A DNA stretch of 52,578 nucleotides from Branchiostoma floridae (GCF_000003815.2 NC_049994.1:451535-504112); one strand, 5' to 3'. Counted from the first letter of the stretch, positions 14,601-29,600 are shown. The notes: generated by a model from the letters alone, not told the origin. Program-made: numbers and translations.

Positions 14601-17600
14601 ACACTCCTCCTCTGTAGAGCATGGAAATTAAGGCAATCAGATATGGCAGATTCTCTCAATATAGATATACAGCCAAACCTGCCCAAGACGACCACCCGGG
14701 GGACTTGAAAAAAGCGGTCGATTTGGACAGGTGATCGTTGAGAAGAGTATCGACTCAAAACATGCCCGATGCAAAGTATAAATGGTTTCCGTTGTGTTTA
14801 ATGGCAAATAGCAAGCACATTGCACGCACGCAAAGAAGCAAGGTATTTTATGTCAAATACAACACGCGCACTGTAAATTGTAAATTTAACCCCAAGTTTT
14901 TATCGAGATTTTATGCGATACAGTGTTTTAAAGCTCAATATTTGTACACTAACGTTTTAGACAGTAAGGGAACTTTGATGCTGTCAGTTTACTCAGTTAC
15001 CATACAAGCCTTTATGCGTCGCTGTGTTCTTGATCGCCGTATCTGAAATAACTACAGTGCACCTTTCGAATTCGATGCCCGGTACGTCCCGATAGCGTAC
15101 TTACCCAAGGGTGAATGTACAGTACAGTTGGACAAAAGCACTCACACAGATCTTTCTTAAAAAGGTATGAGGTACACAGATCTTCCTTTAAAAAGTATGA
15201 GGCTATATACGTTTCAGCATTCGTTCAGTTAATGATATAAATTAAGAAAGAAAAAAAACTTCTGTTACAACTAAATTCGGATTTTCTTATAACAAAATGT
15301 CCTCCCGTATTACAATAGACTGTCCATTAACCAACCCATTGACCGCCGCCATCCTTATTCTAAACATAACATCGTAATGGCAGTCAAAATCCGACGCAAA
15401 CTGGCCAATTTCGGCACAAAATCGTGCTAGGTATCATCAAAATCGATGAAAACCTCAATTTTGAAAATAATGCGGTCGTTATGGGTCCCAATTCGGCCCG
15501 GTCGCGGTCGCGTTGGCCAGGTGGTCGTTGAGAAAAGGTCGCTTAATGCTTACGTCAATGGGAAAAAAAATCGGGACCGAGAAAAAGCGGTCGAAATGGC
15601 CAGGTGGTCGCTGAGAAGAGGTGGTCGCTCGGGCAGGTTTGACTGTAGCTTTGAGAACGTCGTAATGTGTACTTTGGGAATCACAGAAACACACACACAC
15701 GCGCACACACACGCATAAACACACACACACACACCTGCAGACGAATAGAGAGGCCAATCTGTTTATCTATTCACTCTTTCTCCCTCTGTTTCTACCAAAT
15801 GTACAAAAAAAGATCGGCACACAAACATGTACTTTACACATATTATGTACCTTTCACTACAAGAACTGCCTTGTTGAGCCATAACTGCACATTAAGGCAT
15901 TGCTACATATTGGACCAAATCACCATCACAGGGACATACCACAGGGATCACGGTTGCAGGATTCAGTCTCGGTGTCGTTGTTCGGGTATCCGGGACAGGT
16001 GTCGCACGGTGTGGTCGTGGTGACCTCCACACACTCCCGTGTCCTCTGGACCGTGCCGCCGTCACAGGTAACGGGACAGTCGGACCACTCAGACCACTGT
16101 GTGTACTCGCATTCTTGACCTGGAATAAAATAGCAAGAAACTCAGTATATTGTACATCCATTTGATTCAGCGGCAGCGGGAAAGGGGACTTTACTGTTGG
16201 TTTTAAGTTCGCGGTATACTGTAGTCTCTTACTGTCAACTAAAAACGTTCGCGGTGGTTTTAAGTTCGCGGTGAAGTGACCACCGCAAAAACCGCGAATA
16301 TTAAACCACCGCGAAAGTTTCTGCATAGTACTATAAGGTGCATGTTCTAGCCAATGAAGATACAACAAAAACAATTACCTGAAAGTTTAGGATATATGAC
16401 AAAAGTCCTAGACAACACTAGGATCATATTATATAAAAGATTTGAAAAAGAAGCAAAACGTACCATAATTATCATATAGGCAGCATTAGCGCATATTTAT
16501 TGATATATACAATTCAATATCTGTATATTAAGTTTCTTTGACACAATCAGGGAGTACTTATTTCCAGCGTTTTGATGTCTATCAGACAACATCAGGATAG
16601 AATGGCTGGAAACTACTTCTTGCTACTCCCTGGTTGTGCCAAAGAACCTTACTATATGAATAATTGCCAACCTGATGAAGTCATTTACGAATTTAAGATC
16701 TGGTTTCTAAAAACAGCCATTGTTAAATGTGAACTCTGGATTAGGGGCCTATAATGTCAAATTTAAAAGAAGAAGTCTACTGACTACAAGGGTCTCCCCG
16801 GCCAAGCAATTTATAAAAAGAAGTATACTGACCACAAGGGTCTCCCCAGCAGTTCTTAGTGTCGGTGTCGTCTCCGGTACAGGGGTTGCCTCCGCACGCC
16901 GGGGCGGGGTCTGTACAGGTCCGCGTGCGCTCACTGGTGCCCATCTGGTCACATGGAGCCGTGCAAGCCGTCCACTGAGTCCACTCCGTCCAACCACCAT
17001 CAACTACAAATGAAATTGGTCATTTAAAGCAGGGATTGGACATTGAAAGCAGCAAACTGTTAAAGTCAAATGTCATTTCAAAAATGCATTACACCATTAC
17101 CTGCTGAAGAAAACAACACATCAACTTGACCTTTTCTCCGTACTAAAAAGTAACGAGCCAATATTTTCGAAAGTACTATAAGTGATAGTAAAAATTTAAC
17201 TAATGTCAATCAAAATTTTAGTATTTGAATATCACAGTCATTATCATTCTAGAGATAACATAATATGGCGACAAGCAAAAGCCGTTTCATTTTGCTGTAT
17301 ATCCATTGAAATATTAGTATAAGAGTGTCAAATGTAATAATGATAATGGAAGGCATATCATTAAAGTTTAGTATCCGAATAAAAGCTCAACTTTGTTGGT
17401 AAATTCTATAGCGAAAAAGTTTAAACTTTATTCCAACACAACAGTTGAACAGCTCGACCGAAAATCTATTGTGAGTCTTTCTGTTAGAACAAAGTTTAAA
17501 CTTTTTCACCATTAAAGTATAGTTTTTTGTTACCTGGTGTTCCAGTATCCTGACAGCTTGTCACGCCGTGCACACAGGTACAGGTCTCACATTCGCTGAT

Positions 17601-20600
17601 GCGGACCTCGACTCCTGGCTCGATGGTATCACCGTCATACACGGGTGTGCCGTCAGTAAGGTTTCCTACAAGCTGCCCGGTGGTATACTCCAGGACATCT
17701 AGGATACAAGGACACTCCTGGAAGAGAAAAACAAAGATATTTTGACTTCAACATTTACATTAATCTATGCATGGTTAAGTAGACCTTTCATGGACATGGT
17801 GGCTCAGATTTCCTCTATCAAATACTCGTGTGTTCTACCATTCCGACTTCACAAAAGGCAATAGATTCTTTGTTCTTTGACTGGACTTGTTCAGTCGAAT
17901 ATTTGGATACTGATTTTTTTGCGTTAAAAATTTACCCTTTAAGGCCTCCTCACACGAGAGCAAGAATGAGCCGAAATGCCGTCAGAATAAACATTATTTT
18001 CTATTCCTGGGAATTCGTAGTTTATTCTAAAACATCCTTACTGTATTCCAGATATTTGTGTCAGTTCTTTTTGCTGAGTGAAAGTTTTTGACATGCTCAA
18101 AACATTCGTGGTGCATTTGAAAAGGAGAAATATCGAACGGCATTCAAAGTGTATTATAAGTATATTCCTAACTATTCTAACTGCTGTGTGTGCAAAAACT
18201 ACATTCTGGCTGGTTCTGCTTGATTCCTTCTAATTCAGTTTCAGTGTGAAGGCCCGTTAACAAGAATCAGAACATGTTAATATGATGTTACCTCAACACA
18301 GTCACCGTCGTCTTCAAACGTGCCGTTAGCACAGAAGCAGCCAGTCTCACACTCGGGCTCCACACACGGTTCCCCTCGCAGCTGTGCGCAAGTGCGGGGA
18401 CAGGTGCTGTTACACGGCATCTCCACCCGCGGGTAAGGGCAGCCCTCTGTATATTAAGAATAGAAAAAAAAAGTTGTTTTCGGCCTGTTTGTTTGTTTGA
18501 ACACTTGTTTGAAAGCTCAACTCGGCCTACATGTACAGGCCGCTTTTCATTGAGTTCATGAGGGAAGAGGCAAGGGTCAGACAACGTACATAACAGAGAT
18601 ACAGTTGTATACGTTGTCTTGTGTCCTCAATTTTTTTTCAGTGAGAGGTTGAGGTGGCCCTTGTTACAAAAGGACATGTGTGTGACTGGAGCATGCAATG
18701 CGTCTGAATTTCTGCACCTACACTGTTAATATTTCATTATTTGGTCTCTATAGTTAAAAATCTTTTTGTCTTCACTATCATACATGCAGAATAAAATTGG
18801 CACCTGTTGTTGAGGAATAATTAGATTTGGCAACTTTTAGAAGAACTTCTAAGAGATTTGTTTTCCTCGGAACAGATAATAATATTGTGAAAAATAACCA
18901 AAAACGTTGTCAAAATAGCCTTCCTGTTGAAGAAAATTACTTGTAATCGATTCAGTATAGTATTTAAACTCTCATGATTCATCCACGTAACCTTAGATAG
19001 GCATAAAAAGGGTGAATGTAAAAAATGTATGAAATGCGAACACTTATCTTCCAGATGTCCAAGATATCATCACCGAACAGTAGATCTTTAGTATCACATG
19101 CTTGTGCATCAGTAACCACTAACTAATGTTAAAAATCACATGTTACCTGGACATGGTTGTTCGTTGCAAGGCTCCGTCTCTTCTCCAGTCCCGGTGCAGG
19201 ACTCCGCCTCACAGCTAGGGGGCGGGTTGGTACAGCTCTTGGTCCTCACCCTCTCCCCACCATTGCACGAGGCGGTACATGAGGACCACTGCGTCCAGGA
19301 CGACCAGCCAGGGGTTACTGGAAGCAAACAAGTGTCTTGAGTGAAGATTCTTTCTTTGACGTGATGCCATTTATCTTCATAACTAGCTAATATTTCTAAT
19401 TCAGAGTGGAACAAGTGAACCATAGTTCACAAAAAGGCAAAGTCCAACGTCCGAATCAGGTATTCGAATTGCCAACCATGCCACACTCGGTCCGTTCGAA
19501 ATGGTTCGATTTACTCGAAGAAAGCCTCTGTGATAAGCCTTTCGAACCTGTGCGATACGGAAGTTATGGCCCGGTCCGGAACACCCGTATCGAACGTTTT
19601 CGCGTCACAGGTATGACATAAAGTACAGTACATGTCGATGAAGGTTAGACATCCAGGTAATAATATTTGCAAAAAAGCAGTTACTCAAGCATCTGAATAT
19701 GATTTTGGAAACGGTCATATGTTTCAAAATTTCATCCACTATCTTTCGTCGGTGACACTGATGAAAGGTGTGTGTTCTACTTTATCCCAAGTCTAAAATG
19801 TACACTCGTTACAGTTGAAAGGTGAATCTGATGAAGATGTTCCATACTTACCAACATCCCCAGCTGTACAGTTCCAGCGCCCACCGAAGCAGTTACTGTG
19901 ATGAATTGACAAAACCCAGTTAGATAACCAGAGAAGCAGTGATAGAAAAATGTTAAGAATAGCCAGGATTTCAGAACCATGGAGAGAATCAGTGACTAGA
20001 CAACAAACTTTACATAGTAAATTGAGCTACCACCGTACAAGGATGATCATAGTTAATATTTCAGTATCAAAAATATAATTAAGCGCTATTTCTTTATTTC
20101 TATTCAGAACCAAAACAATATTGTTGTAATTATGCTTATTAGAAAATTAGAAATCAGGTCTGACTATATTCAATCTCTGATAGTATGTATTGCAAGTATT
20201 GCAAGGTACAAATTGTCCCCTCACACTCTATTTTCATGTTTACATTTAATAATGTCTTTTAGCTTGACAACTAACGAATACGTGTGGAGAAAGGCATGCT
20301 ATGAAGGAAAAAATGGGAAATCTGGATGGAGCATTCTCTCTGGCGTCACATCTTACCTAGTGTAAGGAACTACTGCAGTTACCCTCACTCTAAACAAACG
20401 CGAGATCGAGACTAGATCATTCTCCGTGAACAAGATGAACTGTCAGCCGTCAGAAATTTGGAGGTATGTATCTTTACGTTACCTTTAAAAACAGCAATTG
20501 CTTGAAGAAAACTTGCAGAAACCCATAACAAAGAAGACATTGTCCTACCAATATTTGCAGCCAAACTGCAGGACAGTGTTGGCATCGTACGTCTCCCCGT

Positions 20601-23600
20601 TTGCGGGCATCCCGTCACTGTCGGTAGGGAGGCTCCAACGGCATGGACAGGCTGGGATAAAAACATGAAATCATTTTTTTAAACAAAAACTAACGCATAT
20701 TGCTTTATTCAGAGGATATTATCTTTTAGACTAAAACATATTGAGACTTCTTACTTGCTCTCAGTCATGCTGAGCAATGTAACGTTTGGCTTTGATCGAT
20801 GAAATAAGTTTTTAGAAATTTTGAGAAAGTTTCTGGCATCTTAGTTCTTAAGACCAGTTGTCTCGGCACACAGCAAGAATGTAACGCAATCTGATCAGAT
20901 ATACAAAGAAAAAAAATGAAAAGAATCGGCCATGCACTCTTAGCGCATGATCTACTGTCAATCATCCTCCTACGCAGGGACATTCAACAGCCAAACTGCC
21001 TGTCTGAATGTGCCCTGCTCATTCAACCGTCACCCTTAGTTCCTGACCGCCCTGATTATAAATATTAATGAGGTTACCCTTATACATGCGAGACAGCTTT
21101 TGTAAACGGAAAGCCTATTCTCTGATTGGCTGACAGCTGGTTTGAGGGGGACGTCCACAGGAACTAAGAGTGACGGTTGAAAGAACAGGGCACATCCAGA
21201 GAGGCAGTTTGGCTGTTGGATGTCCTGTGTAAGAGGATGGCTGTCCGTGCGCTAAAGGTATCAATTGACCGCACAATCAGCTGAACCACCACTGATCGTA
21301 CCTTCTGCTGTCACACAGATGCCCTCGTCGTTCTCGTACATGCCGGGTGGACAAGAACAGCCGGGCAGGCAGCAGCCGGTGTGGACGCNNNNNNNNNNNN
21401 NNNNNNNNNNNNNNNNNNNNNNNNNNNNNNNNNNNNNNNNNNNNNNNNNNNNNNNNNNNNNNNNNNNNNNNNNNNNNNNNNNNNNNNNNNNNNNNNNNNN
21501 NNNNNNNNNNNNNNNNNNNNNNNNNNNNNNNNNNNNNNNNNNNNNNNNNNNNNNNNNNNNNNNNNNNNNNNNNNNNNNNNNNNNNNNNNNNNNNNNNNNN
21601 NNNNNNNNNNNNNNNNNNNNNNNNNNNNNNNNNNNNNNNNNNNNNNNNNNNNNNNNNNNNNNNNNNNNNNNNNNNNNNNNNNNNNNNNNNNNNNNNNNNN
21701 NNNNNNNNNNNNNNNNNNNNNNNNNNNNNNNNNNNNNNNNNNNNNNNNNNNNNNNNNNNNNNNNNNNNNNNNNNNNNNNNNNNNNNNNNNNNNNNNNNNN
21801 NNNNNNNNNNNNNNNNNNNNNNNNNNNNNNNNNNNNNNNNNNNNNNNNNNNNNNNNNNNNNNNNNNNNNNNNNNNNNNNNNNNNNNNNNNNNNNNNNNNN
21901 NNNNNNNNNNNNNNNNNNNNNNNNNNNNNNNNNNNNNNNNNNNNNNNNNNNNNNNNNNNNNNNNNNNNNNNNNNNNNNNNNNNNNNNNNNNNNNNNNNNN
22001 NNNNNNNNNNNNNNNNNNNNNNNNNNNNNNNNNNNNNNNNNNNNNNNNNNNNNNNNNNNNNNNNNNNNNNNNNNNNNNNNNNNNNNNNNNNNNNNNNNNN
22101 NNNNNNNNNNNNNNNNNNNNNNNNNNNNNNNNNNNNNNNNNNNNNNNNNNNNNNNNNNNNNNNNNNNNNNNNNNNNNNNNNNNNNNNNNNNNNNNNNNNN
22201 NNNNNNNNNNNNNNNNNNNNNNNNNNNNNNNNNNNNNNNNNNNNNNNNNNNNNNNNNNNNNNNNNNNNNNNNNNNNNNNNNNNNNNNNNNNNNNNNNNNN
22301 NNNNNNNNNNNNNCGTTTTACTTGCCAGCTTTTGCTGTGCTCTTTACTTGTTTAGCCTCATACAATCATAATGAAATTATTGTGACATCTTGTTTATATC
22401 CTACCATTGGTTACATCCTCTCTGTAGGACGTATCCAGGTGGCCAGTTCAAACCGGTTTCCTCGTCCACACAGTAACACTCGGACGGTTCAATACACGCA
22501 GTCCTGTCCTCGTTTAGTACCTACAAAATTATGTTGACATAAATGAGGAATAACTTGTTATGACATACACATTTAAGTTCATTTTGCGATATTACAAACG
22601 TGTTTTGATGAAGTTTTTAAGTTCAAGTACTATCATGCAGTTCCGATTACTCAATTACTTTCAATATTTTGATCTACTGTGCCTTCATATGCTTTCAGTT
22701 AAATTGTTTCTTCTTTAATTCTATAAAACAATAGATACGCAAGTCTTGATAAGAAATAAACACTAAATTGTGTCACAACATGAGCGAATCTTCAAGCAAA
22801 TATAAATTAAGCAACCTCTACCTTTCTTATGTTAAATGTGTGTTAAAAAGCAATCTCATAAGCCATAATATTCTTATTCATAAAGCCTTAAATGTAGGTA
22901 ACTGTCTTAATTTTTCTTTCTGAATTATGTTGACTATTTTCATTGCATATTAATCTATACGTATTAGTTGTACCATTTCATTTACTCCTCAAATGTAAGC
23001 TTTAATTAATTTAGACATAAAGCAATGACCATAATTAGTATAGGGGAAGAGGGACTACTTTAAGTAATGTAGGCTTCCACCCTTCTCCACCATGTATGTT
23101 TTTATAGTTTATCATACTATGTCGTTTCTTTCATTGAAGAGATTCATAAGTCACGTATGTACACAGGCTAATAGAATTTTCATCAATCACTGACTACTTT
23201 TTTTAAAGATAAACACACGTACCTCCAAATATTCGATGGCTATTCAGTCCACTTTGCTCACGGAGTGACCTAGTTCTCGCGAGAGTTGCGAGTCACTCCG
23301 TGAACAAGATGGACTGATAGCCGTCGAAAATATGGATTAACGTATGTTTACCTTTAAAAGATAGTCACTGATTGATGAAAATTTTATTAACTGTTTCGTT
23401 TCTAAAAACAATTCCTACATATCCTTCCGGGCAGTAACAGCCGGCCTCGCATGTCCAGAAGTACGTGTAAAGGTCCTGGCAGGTCTTGGGGCGGCCGGTA
23501 GGGCCGCACTCGTCATAGTAAGACATGCTGATGTTTGCACACACGGTATCTGGGGAGGAAACATTATCAAAGATCTGGTGAGTGAAAAGATTGGGTGGTC

Positions 23601-26600
23601 AGAATACGACTGTTACAAGTGTCTGAAGCGAGGTGCCATTTCGCAGTGTGGCTCTTCTAGAAATGAGACCTCCATTCAACTAGCTATCCACCCACTAGCC
23701 TGGTTGGTGACAAAAAAGGTAATGTACAGTTGTGTTTTTTATAACATTAAACAATAGACCACGACATAACGTACCATACCGTCCTATAGATTGCAACCGT
23801 TTATGATGGCATGCATTTCGGGTATGCGAAACAGCTGAAACTTAAGTCACAGCTTCTAGTTCCAGAAGCAGGGTCGCGAACCACTGGACTATTTAATATC
23901 TATCCATCCATGCTATTTAACAATGAATCACACCTGGTTACATTATAACAAAATGAACATATCTGACCTGTTTCACAGCTAGGGATGCCGCAGGTCTGGA
24001 CATGGCTGGACAGGCCCACACAGTAGCTGCCCCCGTTAGAGGGAGGGGGGTTGTTGCATCCTCGGTACCGAGCAATAAGGGACGTGCCGCATGTTACTGA
24101 GCAATCGGACCAAGGACCCCACGGTCCCCAGTTTCCATCATCTGGAGCGACGAGAAAATTGAAAAAAATGTAATCAATATAACTTGAATGAAGAGCGAAA
24201 TGGTATTCTTCCACGAATCTCTACAAGGGCACTACTCTTCATTGATGCTAACACACTGGAGCACCAGTTTTAGTGATGTTCATTATTTCTTATCAATCCA
24301 ACCAAAAGTAGACAGCGAGTTTGATTATGAAAAGAGAGAATTCGCTTGACTAATGAAATGATCAAATGCGTTCGACATCAGTGGAAGGTTTTGAGTTTTC
24401 CCATGTCCCCGTTCAATTCCACAGATTCGTCGGTATCCAGCCTCGAATCCCGATGCGTATTTTAATTGAGAAAATACAATACCATTAATTGCAGTAGCAA
24501 AACCAGTTTACTCACAGACACACGCCCCGGTATTACAGAGCCTCTCCTCAGTGCTCTCCCCGGTACAGTTGGCGAACGGCATGCTCTCGTTGCAGCAGCG
24601 GAAGCGATTCTGTACGCCGGACTCGCAGGACGATGTGCAAATGGTCCACTGGGACCACTCACTCCAATTGGGCCCAGGAGCTGAAATGTATTCATAATTG
24701 CATAATGTGAATGTAAGTTCATCTGTGACTGTAGTCAACATAATGTTGCAATTTAAGATCATATATCCGTATACAAAATAAAGCACTTACAAACATGATT
24801 TTGATCAGTCCTCTGATCGTTATCAAGTTGAAATTACCCAAAATCTAAGTCACATATCTAGACTGGAAGTGTGACGCCAGCAAAGGGTCAAGGGTGCTTG
24901 GCAGTCTTGTTATAATTGCATAATAACACAATAGAGACTTGAAATCCTCTACAAAATAAAATAGTAAGACTGCATACTCGGGGAAAACATTTTGCGTAAA
25001 ATTTGACCAATGGTCCCGGGAAATTTGACCAATAGTGGGAACGATGCGTCGGTTGCTTGTCCATCTCTAATACAGTTGTCGCCATTTCAAACGATCATAT
25101 CTGTGCTTTCCTTACTCTTTTGAGGGGGAGGGAAACCTAACAAGAATCGAAAACGGCTAGATAACAAATGCACAACAGTGCATGTATATTCATTTGATAA
25201 ATGGTAAAAGTGAAAATGGTAAAATATGAAAGTGGTAAATGGTAAAAAGTGAATCGAAAAAAGTAAGTGCACCAATAACACGACATTTTTCAGTTCTGAT
25301 ATTCACGCAGTAGGTGGTACGTACCGTCACAGCACTGTGTATTGCAGATAGCGGTCGCGATCTCGGGGCCTTCACAAAGCTTCCCTCCATTGTGTGGAGC
25401 AGGGCTGTTACAGTTGCGGTACCTAGACAATAGGATAAACAAACTAGAGTTCCACGAACACATACCTTTGCCAAATAAACCAGGTTTGTTATGTAGAATG
25501 ATGTCTGTAGACAAATGCGTTACTCATTTCATTTTCTTTATAATTAAATGCTTGGAGTTGGTTTATAAAATTTCGGCATTTATTATGCAAATTAGATCCC
25601 AATTTACAATTAATTGATATCAAATTGTATCAAGCATTACTTAAGCTATCAGCATACCAAAAATCATGATGATCCTTTGATCCATTCTTGACTTATTCTC
25701 TTTCAAAGTCTTTAAATACACCTCTTACTCTCTTCCCTCTTTCTCAGTTACATATGTGACAACTTTGATGAAAGTACTATAATGGAATGCAGTGGATTTA
25801 TGAACTTTTCCTAATCAATTATGCAAATTAGCTGTTAACTTGCATAATAAGTATCACATTATATAAGTCTTCATTTAGGCTATCTACATGCCGAAAAACA
25901 TCATGATCCGTCAACATGTTCATATTTTCTCATTAATTATGCAAATGAGGTCATCATTTGCATAATTGATATCTGTCGACATTTCTCTCCTTCCCAGCTA
26001 CATATGTGACAAGTTTGAAAGTCCTATCATGGAATGTAGTGGATTTATAATTTTTCCTCATTAATTATGCAAATTAGCTGCTGATTTGCATAATTAGTAT
26101 ACCATTATGTAAGTCATCACTCATTCTATCTACATACCAAAAATCATGACGATCCGTCAACACGTTGTAGAGTTATTCTCATCCAAAGTTTGAAAGGAAA
26201 CCAGCGCCTGCAGTTCCAAAAAAGCCGCTAGGGGGCCCAAATTCACAGCACTTACTCTCTGCCTCGAGGGCTATCTACCACTCAAAAATCATGATCACAG
26301 CATGTCCAGAACACGAGATATCAAAAATTGAGGTTCTGCTGCAGTACCTTAGCAAGCCGCTAGGGTGCCCATTATCAAACTTGACCTTCGTTTTCCCGAC
26401 CCCTACCCACCTACCAAATATTATCGGGATCCATCCAAGACTTCTTGAGTTATGCTGTTAACAGACACACAGACACACACACAGACAGACTCACAAGCCC
26501 AAAACATAACCTTAGCCATTCTGGCAAAGGTAAATATGTGTTATTAGGTCTAAAATCTTGCGTAAATTCACTGAAGAATGGAACACGTTTAAGTTAATGT

Positions 26601-29600
26601 GACACAAAATGGCAAAATTGAAAAAAAAATGCAGGGCGGCTAAAACATGTAAATGCTGGTCTTAAAACAAGGAGATGTAGATAAATTTTTAAAAATCTCG
26701 GTGGAAAGATTTAAAATTTGACAGTTGATATAATATCTCCATATTCCATTCATCTCGAGCATTGATCTTGTGTTACAAACAGCAGTGAGCTACTCGCACG
26801 ATGTCTCTCCCGGGAACAACGTTGAAAGACGTTTAAACTCTAGATGATACAAAAACGATGAAGCAGAACTTACTTTCTGCGGATGCCTCCGTCGCACGGC
26901 TCGGAACACTCGCTCCATTCGGACCATGGCGACCAGTTCCCGTCAACTAGTCAAATAGAACGCAAAAAATAGTGGTCAAAAATTGCTTTGCTTAAGTACA
27001 ATGGTGAAGCCATACATAGTTATCCATACCTTCCCATGACATTTCTCTCAACCAGTTCCGAAACACGGTCGGCGATTGGTTGAGATTTTCCCGAAATCTT
27101 TCCTATTCTAGCTCCACTTCACTCCTCTGTTCACATCCAAGCAAATTACGACTTCCCGACATTCTTTTTGTTTTGATATTCATATTTTATAGTTTGCTGT
27201 CTCAGGCCACAAATGAAGTTTCTTATAATAATTCAAGCTCTGGGTATGGCAAACTCCTCCTTATTGTTGAAAATAATTACCACATCCGTAATATACTAAT
27301 GGAAACATAATGTACTGATGAATTCTTACATATTGGCTATCAATACACAACGTGTCAGCAAACTTACTTGGGCAGTTGTACTCCGTGCAGTCCATGTTTC
27401 CATTGATGCAGGTGCTGCAGTTGATATAAATACATGTTATAGTATTTAAACATTCTAATCACATTTAAATTTGTTAGAATTGAGAATTATGTTATGGACT
27501 TTTCAGCAGAGGGTACGTACCCAATTACTACAACTGGTTAATTCCTTGATTCTACAACACATTTCAAGGTATAGAAGACACCGAGAAACTAAATGACTGT
27601 AAGGACAACTCAGACTGTATTCACTTCCAAAGACAAAATGTTTTAGGCTATACTATTCCCTCAGCTCAGATTTCATGTTAAGCTTACATATACTCGTAAA
27701 CTTTATTCAAATATATTTAGTCAAAATATTTCCTTGTATTTTCATAATCATGGCCTTATTTTCAAGATAAAGGCAGAAGTGTCAGAATTCATTGAAGTCG
27801 CTAATTACAGGATTTTTATACTTGTGAATTTTTTAAGTGCACATAGTCATCCATTGATCATATAAGGCATGTGCATGATTAAGACTTTAGACTTTGTTAT
27901 TGACTAATCTTCCTACCAGTTCTGGCAGTCGTTGACAGAGTACGTCTGCCCTGGCTGGTAGAACTCGCCGTTATAGAGACACAGACACTGCTCTGGTACC
28001 ACACACTCTCCGTTCTGGAAGAACTTGTCTCCGTCACAGCGGCAGTAGCCGGAACACTCAGCGGTGTCACACATAACCTTCGGAGTGAAGTTGGGAAATA
28101 GGACGTTTTCAATCATCTATAGGTGTGCAATCCTTATACTCCTGTCACAGTGTCCACGAACTTCGGGTGTATCGATGGAAGATCGGCCATATTCAAAATA
28201 GACAGACGGTTGCGTGTAGTTTTCACCTGAAAACCGTCTGAAAACCGTCCCTGTCACATATAAGCCATACTTTGTACGTTGTACAATTGTTGTGCAATAA
28301 AGTTATTATTATAAGCGAGGCTCGGGCTATTGCCGCAGAATCGTCGTCCAAATGTGACAGGGGTACTACACTACTGAGCCCCACAGACGTGTTTAACTCC
28401 TCAGATAAATTCTACAAGATGACCGTCCCTACAAGATCTCGTCCCCGCTACCTCTATAGATCCACAGCTACTGGAAATTCACTCAGTGATAAACTATGAC
28501 CACCTTCATATCCCATATTTGAGTGGACTGAAGAACCTTCAAATACCCCAAATCGCATACTTCAATGACATGAAAATAGGTACTACAACATTTTGTGGTG
28601 AACATTATGGTGATGGCGTTACATGAAAACGCTCTTTATTCGTTTTGCTCAAGCATAGAAAAAGACAGGACATTATGACGATACATTCAAATCTAAAACA
28701 ATACAATGAGAGCTTGATTACCATCATAAAGATAAAGTGACTTAATATAAACTTACAAATAATGATCGATTTGTCTAAGAGGCTGTTATTACCTGTGCGC
28801 TGAGCTCGGCGCAGGTACGTGGACAGGAGTTCCCACAATCCTCTGCGGAAACCCATGTGCTCGTGTAGGGACACTCCTCTGTATGGACACACAGAACAGG
28901 TGAGAGGAACGTTACAGGAGAGCCCCCCTAGAGGATCATTGGTGCTGTGCAGAAAAATTCTAACCGTTCTCTACACGTAAAATTGATTCAGCCTGAGTAG
29001 TACTTGATTACCTTGGGACTCTCGTATGGCAACTCAATAAGATTTACTGAGTCTAACAACATTACAAGAAGTCCAAAGCACTAAATGATATTAAGTTTGA
29101 TGAAAACCCAAGAAAATTAACTAGCACTTGGCATTCACTAATTTCTCTGTGGCTGACACAAATACAAAGATGTCGTGGCGTTCAGAATTATAAGCGAAGA
29201 ACCTTATCATATTAGCGCCACCACTCATTCAAAACAATCACCATCTTTACCTCTTTAACATAGCAAGGTTTGACCACCTGAATTTCGTGATATTATGCAC
29301 GAGCACAATATGTAATATTAACCCCGTGCAGGTGCTATGGCCGTGTGTGCCTGTCATGCCTTGTCGGGCATCAGTGGGCTGGCGAAATACGTGGACAAAG
29401 CCCCTCATTTTTCATTCGCAAAGTCAAGAAAAGAACAGATGTATGGAATTAGATATAAAAGCTCCAAATGGCCCACCTGGAGTGCAGGGTTCGTCACACT
29501 CCTTGGTCTGTACGCGGGTGTTGCCCTCGCAGTCGGCGCCGTCGTACTCCGGAGCGGGATCGTTGCACGTACGGAACCGGTACTGAGAACCGTCCGTACA

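Noticed and set aside
15446-15757. Frames rich in His/Thr or Val/Cys around 15.7 kb
   Set aside because: Products of the CA microsatellite and the Tc1-like element.
21265-22537. Long open frames of 324-396 codons on the plus strand
   Set aside because: They exist only because the run of N has no stop codons. Flanking codons belong to opposite-strand exons.
25818-26094. CRISPR-like array of three regular palindromes
   Set aside because: Only three imperfect 31-base blocks with related, not unique, spacers in a eukaryotic intron. They belong to a repeat element.
27913-28116. Possible independent start codon (ATG) at the beginning of exon A29
   Set aside because: The ATG directly follows a good acceptor, and the phase-0 border matches A28, so it is an internal Met.
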